Source: Streptomyces lanatus
GTDB lineage: Bacteria > Actinomycetota > Actinomycetes > Streptomycetales > Streptomycetaceae
Length of the DNA: 64,000 nt
NCBI RefSeq assembly: GCF_014655715.1
Contig: NZ_BNBM01000008.1
Location: forward strand, 62,001-126,000
Reading direction: 5' to 3'
The notes beneath the pieces were generated by a model. It did no database searches, was not told the origin of the DNA, and worked only from the letters and a program-made list of their open reading frames with translations. Of this stretch, positions 60,260-64,000 are shown piece after piece (position 1 is the stretch's first letter; each line of letters opens with the position of its first letter). Both the position numbers and the translations under genes were made by a program.

Positions 60260-62095
60260 TCATCCCAGTGCACGGTCCAGATTGAACGCGGCACTGATCA
60301 GCGCCAGATGCGTGAACGCCTGCGGGAAGTTGCCCTGCTGCTCGCCGGTGTGGCTGATCTCCTCGGCGTACAGGCCCAGATGGTTGGCGTACGTCAGCAT
60401 CTTCTCGAAGGCGAGCCGCGCCTCGTCGACCCGGCCCGCGCGGACCATGGCCTCGACATACCAGAACGAGCAGATGGAGAACGTGCCCTCGTCGCCGCGC
60501 AGTCCGTCGGGGCTCGCCTCCGGGTCGTAGCGGTAGACCAGCGAGTCGGACACCAGGTCCTGGGTGAGCGCGTCCAGGGTGGACAGCCACTTGGGGTCGG
60601 TCGGCGCGATGAACTTCGCCAGCGGCATCATCAGCACGGCCGCGTCCAGCACATCGTCGTCCTCGTGCTGGACGAACGCCTTGCGGGTCTCGGACCAGCC
60701 GCGCTTCATGATCCGCCGGTAGATCGTGTCCCGGCACGCCTGCCAGCGCGGCAGATCGGCGGGCAGACCGCGCCGGTTGGCCATCCGGATGCCCCGCTCG
60801 ATCGCCACCCAGCACATGAGCCGCGAGTACAGGAAGTTCTTGCGGCCGCCGCGGGTCTCCCACACGCCCTCGTCGGGCTGGTCCCAGTGCTCGCACACCC
60901 AGTCCACCAGGGTGCAGACATCGTCCCACTGGGCGCTGGAGATGGGCTGCGCCCACTTGTCGTAGAGGTAGATGGAGTCGATCAGCGCGCCGTAGATGTC
61001 GAGCTGGAGCTGGTCGGAGGCCGCGTTGCCGATGCGCACGGGGGCGGAGCCCTGATGGCCCTCCAGGTGCGGGAGTTCGGTCTCGGTGAGGTCCGTGCGG
61101 CCGTCGATGCCGTACATCACCTGGAGCGGGGCGGAGTGGCCGTCGGCGCACGGACTGACGTACTGCGTCAGGAACTTCATGAACGCCTCGGCCTCTTCGG
61201 TGAAGCCGAGCCGCAGCATCGCGTAGACGCAGAAGGCGGCGTCGCGCACCCACACATACCGGTAGTCCCAGTTGCGTTCGCCGCCGAGCTGCTCGGGCAG
61301 GCTCGTCGTCGGCGCGGCGACGATCGCGCCGGTCGGCGCGTAGGTGAGCAGCTTCAGCGTGAGGGCCGAGCGGTGCACCATCTCCCGCCACCGGCCCCGG
61401 TACTTCGAGCGGGACAGCCAGCCGCGCCAGTACGCCACCGTCGTCGCGAACTGCTCCTCGGCCTCGGTCCGCGCACACCTGCGCGGCGACACCTCACCGC
61501 CGACCTGGTCCAGGGCGAACACCGCCGACTCGCCCTCGGACAGCTTGAAGTCGGCCCGGGTGTCCAGGCCGTCGACCTCCAGCGGGACGGTCGCGGTCAG
61601 CCCGAGCGACAGCGCCTCGGACTCGAACACCGCCACATCGCCGACCATGCGCACGGTGTGCGGCCGCCTGCCGTAGTCGAACCGCGGCGCGACACGGGTG
61701 CGGAAGGGAACCGAACCGCGCACGCACACCACCCGCCGGATCAGCCGATGCCGCTCGGCCTCCACCGACCCGCCGTCCACCGGCATGAAGTCCTGCACCT
61801 CGCCCACGCCGTCCTCGGTGAAGAACCGTGTGATCAGGACATTGGTGTCGGGGAAGTAGAACTGCTTGGTCCGCGCCGGCACCGACGCCGAAAGCTCGAA
61901 GCAGCCGCCCCGCTCCGCGTCCAGGATCGCGGCGAAGACGCTCGGGGCGTCGAAGGACGGGCAGCAGTACCAGTCGATGGTGCCCTCGGTGCCCACCAGG
62001 GCCACGCTGCGCAGATCGCCGATCAGCCCGTGCTCGGCGATCGGCACATAGCGCGTCGCCCCGGGTACGGCCGTCCCCGTCGGGGTTGTGCTCAT
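60260..62095 (-). CDS. GH15 glucoamylase/trehalase-like hydrolase
   Basis: 611 residues, cytoplasmic (no signal). The N-terminal beta domain starts IAEHGLIGDLRSVALVGTEGTIDWYCCPSFDAPSVFAA, the family hallmark. In the (alpha/alpha)6 barrel, GVWETRGGRKNFLYSRLMCW carries the general acid Glu and RGDEGTFSICSFWYVEAM the base Glu. Actinobacterial members include trehalases and oligosaccharide glucoamylases. It is not iron-controlled as far as I can see and lies outside the siderophore cluster. Confidence 0.9.
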   Translation of the reverse strand: MSTTPTGTAVPGATRYVPIAEHGLIGDLRSVALVGTEGTIDWYCCPSFDAPSVFAAILDAERGGCFELSASVPARTKQFYFPDTNVLITRFFTEDGVGEVQDFMPVDGGSVEAERHRLIRRVVCVRGSVPFRTRVAPRFDYGRRPHTVRMVGDVAVFESEALSLGLTATVPLEVDGLDTRADFKLSEGESAVFALDQVGGEVSPRRCARTEAEEQFATTVAYWRGWLSRSKYRGRWREMVHRSALTLKLLTYAPTGAIVAAPTTSLPEQLGGERNWDYRYVWVRDAAFCVYAMLRLGFTEEAEAFMKFLTQYVSPCADGHSAPLQVMYGIDGRTDLTETELPHLEGHQGSAPVRIGNAASDQLQLDIYGALIDSIYLYDKWAQPISSAQWDDVCTLVDWVCEHWDQPDEGVWETRGGRKNFLYSRLMCWVAIERGIRMANRRGLPADLPRWQACRDTIYRRIMKRGWSETRKAFVQHEDDDVLDAAVLMMPLAKFIAPTDPKWLSTLDALTQDLVSDSLVYRYDPEASPDGLRGDEGTFSICSFWYVEAMVRAGRVDEARLAFEKMLTYANHLGLYAEEISHTGEQQGNFPQAFTHLALISAAFNLDRALG

Positions 62096-62178
62096 CGCAG
62101 CCTCCCTGGCCCGCCATGCGCCTCGTTCCCCAGCCTAGGTGGAATCGGCGCGATGAGGGGGCGCATCGGAGCGCTGGC

Positions 62179-62958
62179 TCAGACCGTGACGACCCTCAGG
62201 CCCGCCTCCTCGAAGCCCCGCACCGTCTCCGGGTCCGCCGAGGCGTCCGTGACCAGGGTGTCCACCGCGTCGGTCGCGCAGATCCGGGCGAACGCGCGCC
62301 TGCCGAGCTTGCTGGAGTCGGCCGCCACGATCACCCGCTCGGCCCGCTCGCACAGCAGCCGGTTGATCGCCGCCTCCGCCTCGTCGTGCGCGGCGGCACC
62401 ATGCGTCACATCGAAGCCGACGACGCCGAGGACCGCCACATCGATGGTGATCTGGCCCAGCACCCCGTCCGCGAGCGGCCCGATGAGCTCGTACGACTGG
62501 GGGCGCGCGACCCCGCCGGTGACCACGATCTTGAACTGCGGACGCACGGCCAGCTCATTGGCGATGTTGAGCGCGTTCGTGACGATCGTCAGCGCCGGCG
62601 AGCCGGACGCCAGATCACTGCGCACGGCCAGGGCGCGTGCCACCTCGGTGGTCGTGGTGCCGCCGGTCAGCCCGACCGCCTCGCCGGGCGCGACGAGACC
62701 GGCCACCGCCTTGGCCACCCGCTGCTTCTCGGAGGCGTGCCGGGCCGTCTTGTAGCGCAGCGGCAGTTCGTACGACACTCCGTGGACCACCGCGCCGCCC
62801 CGGGTGCGGACCAGCATCTGCTGCTCGGCGAGCTGGTCGAAGTCACGCCGGATCGTGGCGGCCGACACCGCCAGCTCGGCGGCCGCCTCCTCGACGTCCA
62901 GCCGGCCCCGCTCGACGAGCAGCTCCAGCAGCGCCTTCCAGCGGGCGTCGCGCGACAT
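62179..62958 (-). CDS. DeoR-family transcriptional regulator
   Basis: 259 residues. The N-terminal helix-turn-helix (about 15-55, VEEAAAELAVSAATIRRDFDQL) is followed by a DeoRC sugar-phosphate sensor domain with VGLTGGTTTTEVARAL, IVTNALNIANEL and VVTGGVARPQSYELIGPLA. It is divergent from a SIS-domain isomerase gene and probably represses it until a phosphorylated amino sugar or ketose binds. Start at 62958 chosen because no upstream in-frame start has a ribosome site. Confidence 0.9.
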   Translation of the reverse strand: MSRDARWKALLELLVERGRLDVEEAAAELAVSAATIRRDFDQLAEQQMLVRTRGGAVVHGVSYELPLRYKTARHASEKQRVAKAVAGLVAPGEAVGLTGGTTTTEVARALAVRSDLASGSPALTIVTNALNIANELAVRPQFKIVVTGGVARPQSYELIGPLADGVLGQITIDVAVLGVVGFDVTHGAAAHDEAEAAINRLLCERAERVIVAADSSKLGRRAFARICATDAVDTLVTDASADPETVRGFEEAGLRVVTV

Positions 62959-63017
62959 CCAGCGTCTCCATTCCTCGACCTTCGGCGACCCTAGCGCACC
63001 CAGATCCACCGGACTGC

Positions 63018-63061
63018 TTGATAATGCTCGAAAATCAGCGATATCTTGCAAGAAAGAGCAT
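63018..63061 (+). promoter_or_regulatory. Promoter and operator between deoR-like and SIS genes
   Basis: TTGATA (63018-63023) and TATCTT (63042-63047) are 18 bases apart. The inverted repeat ATGCTC (63024-63029) and GAGCAT (63056-63061) brackets the -10, a layout that fits control by the adjacent DeoR-type protein. The stretch is markedly AT-richer than its surroundings. Confidence 0.65.
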
Positions 63062-63093
63062 GAAGGTTGAATGGGAAGCCGGAGGGCGGCGGC

Positions 63094-63975
63094 ATGACGC
63101 ATGTCGAGGACGAACTGAACAGCCAGCCCGAGTGCTGGACCCGCGCCGCGGCCGAGGCGGCCGGCCTCGGCGGATCGCTGCCGGCGCCGGGGGAGCGGGT
63201 CGCGGTCGTCGGCTGCGGCACGTCGTACTTCATGGCGCAGGCCTTCGCCGCGCTGCGCGAGGGATCGGGCCAGGGGGAGACCGACGCCTTCGCCGCGTCC
63301 GAGTTCCCGCACGGGCGCACCTACGACCGCGTCCTCGCCCTCACCCGCTCCGGTACGACGACTGAGGTGCTCGACCTGCTCGGGCGGCAGAAGGGGCGTA
63401 CCCGCACCGTCGCGATCACCGCCGACCCCGACACACCCGTGATCGCCGTCGCCGACGACCTCGTCGTCCTCGACTACGCGGACGAACGCTCCGTCGTGCA
63501 GACCCGCTTCGCGACCACCGCCCTCACCCTGCTCCGCACCCACCTGGGCCTGCACACCGACGCGGCGATCACCGACGCCCAAGACGCGCTCGTCGCCGAA
63601 CTGCCCGAAGGGCTCGTGGAATGCGGGCAGTTCACCTTCCTCGGCGGCGGCTGGACCGTCGGACTCGCCAACGAGGCCGCGCTGAAGATGCGCGAGGCGT
63701 CGCTGTCCTGGACCGAGGCCTACCCGGCGATGGAGTACCGGCACGGCCCGATCAGCATCACCACTGACGGCACCGCGACCTGGATGTTCGGCGAGGCGCC
63801 GGAAGGCCTCGCCGCACAGGTCCGCGCCACCGGCGCCCTGTGGATCGAGGGCCGCCTCGACCCGCTCGCCGAACTGGTCCGCGCCCAGCGCCTCGCGGTC
63901 GCCGTCGCCGCGGCCCGCGACCTCGACCCGGACCGCCCGCGTCACCTCACCCGCTCGGTGATCCTCGCCCCCTGA
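63094..63975 (+). CDS. SIS-domain sugar-phosphate isomerase/deaminase
   Basis: 293 residues with two SIS domains as in AgaS and the isomerase half of GlmS: VVGCGTSYFMAQAFAAL, LTRSGTTTEVLDLL, FLGGGWTVGLANEAALKMRE and EAYPAMEYRHGPISI, whose Glu and His are the usual catalytic region. It should isomerise or deaminate a ketose/amino-sugar phosphate. GGAGGG precedes the ATG. The last 25 bases of the window contain AGGAAGGAACAGGAG, evidently the ribosome site of the next gene in the same operon. Confidence 0.88.
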   Translation: MTHVEDELNSQPECWTRAAAEAAGLGGSLPAPGERVAVVGCGTSYFMAQAFAALREGSGQGETDAFAASEFPHGRTYDRVLALTRSGTTTEVLDLLGRQKGRTRTVAITADPDTPVIAVADDLVVLDYADERSVVQTRFATTALTLLRTHLGLHTDAAITDAQDALVAELPEGLVECGQFTFLGGGWTVGLANEAALKMREASLSWTEAYPAMEYRHGPISITTDGTATWMFGEAPEGLAAQVRATGALWIEGRLDPLAELVRAQRLAVAVAAARDLDPDRPRHLTRSVILAP

Positions 63976-64000
63976 CCCGCCCCAGGAAGGAACAGGAGAT

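Overview
The window is chromosomal DNA of a high-GC actinomycete, almost certainly a Streptomyces or a close relative. The signs are very high third-position GC, GTG/TTG starts, translationally coupled operons, sugar ABC transporters that lack their own ATPase, a secreted prokaryotic phospholipase A2, DmdR/IdeR-type iron boxes, CsoR-type copper boxes and a few rare TTA (bldA-type) leucine codons. I see no tRNA, rRNA, CRISPR array, insertion sequence or integrase.

Left part (1-9887): the start of a lipoprotein gene on the minus strand; a coupled set of three PLP-enzyme genes (Y4yA-like decarboxylase fold, cysteine-synthase-like enzyme fused to rhodanese, class V aminotransferase/cysteine-desulfurase-like enzyme) followed by a methyltransferase; a BioF2/FemAB-type acetyltransferase next to a DegT-type aminotransferase; and DNA polymerase X. 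Carbohydrate part (9888-23741): one ABC importer operon ending in a GH35 beta-galactosidase and followed by a ROK regulator, then a second operon with a Gfo/Idh/MocA oxidoreductase, a DUF6807 protein, a cupin, another ABC importer and a YesL-like membrane protein. Next come a secreted phospholipase A2 and a copper locus (copZ-copA divergent from a His-rich exported protein) with mirrored CsoR-type operators. Then comes a 0.65-kb block of degenerate, higher-order tandem repeats.

The core (28743-60170) is a salicylate-primed non-ribosomal peptide siderophore cluster. It has two FecCD permeases, a salicyl-AMP ligase, an MbtI/Irp9-type salicylate synthase, an MFS exporter, an alpha/beta hydrolase, PanD (makes beta-alanine), an MbtH protein, four NRPSs, a ferric-siderophore binding lipoprotein, a formyltransferase, an ornithine N-oxygenase and a degenerate isochorismatase-like protein. 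Six iron boxes sit in front of its transcription units. Reading the adenylation pockets by hand gives beta-Ala (NRPS1), an unresolved polar/basic residue then epimerised (NRPS2), Ser and N5-hydroxy-Orn with epimerisation (NRPS3), and a salicylate carrier plus cyclised Cys (or Ser/Thr) in NRPS4. The condensation-domain types suggest that assembly runs NRPS4 -> 3 -> 2 -> 1, the reverse of gene order. Four cluster genes carry an internal TTA codon and a fifth carries one created by an overlapping iron box, so developmental (bldA) control on top of iron control is likely.

Right end (60260-64000): a GH15 glucoamylase-like hydrolase, a DeoR-type regulator and a divergent SIS-domain sugar isomerase with a clear promoter/operator between them; the window ends in the ribosome-binding site of the next gene.
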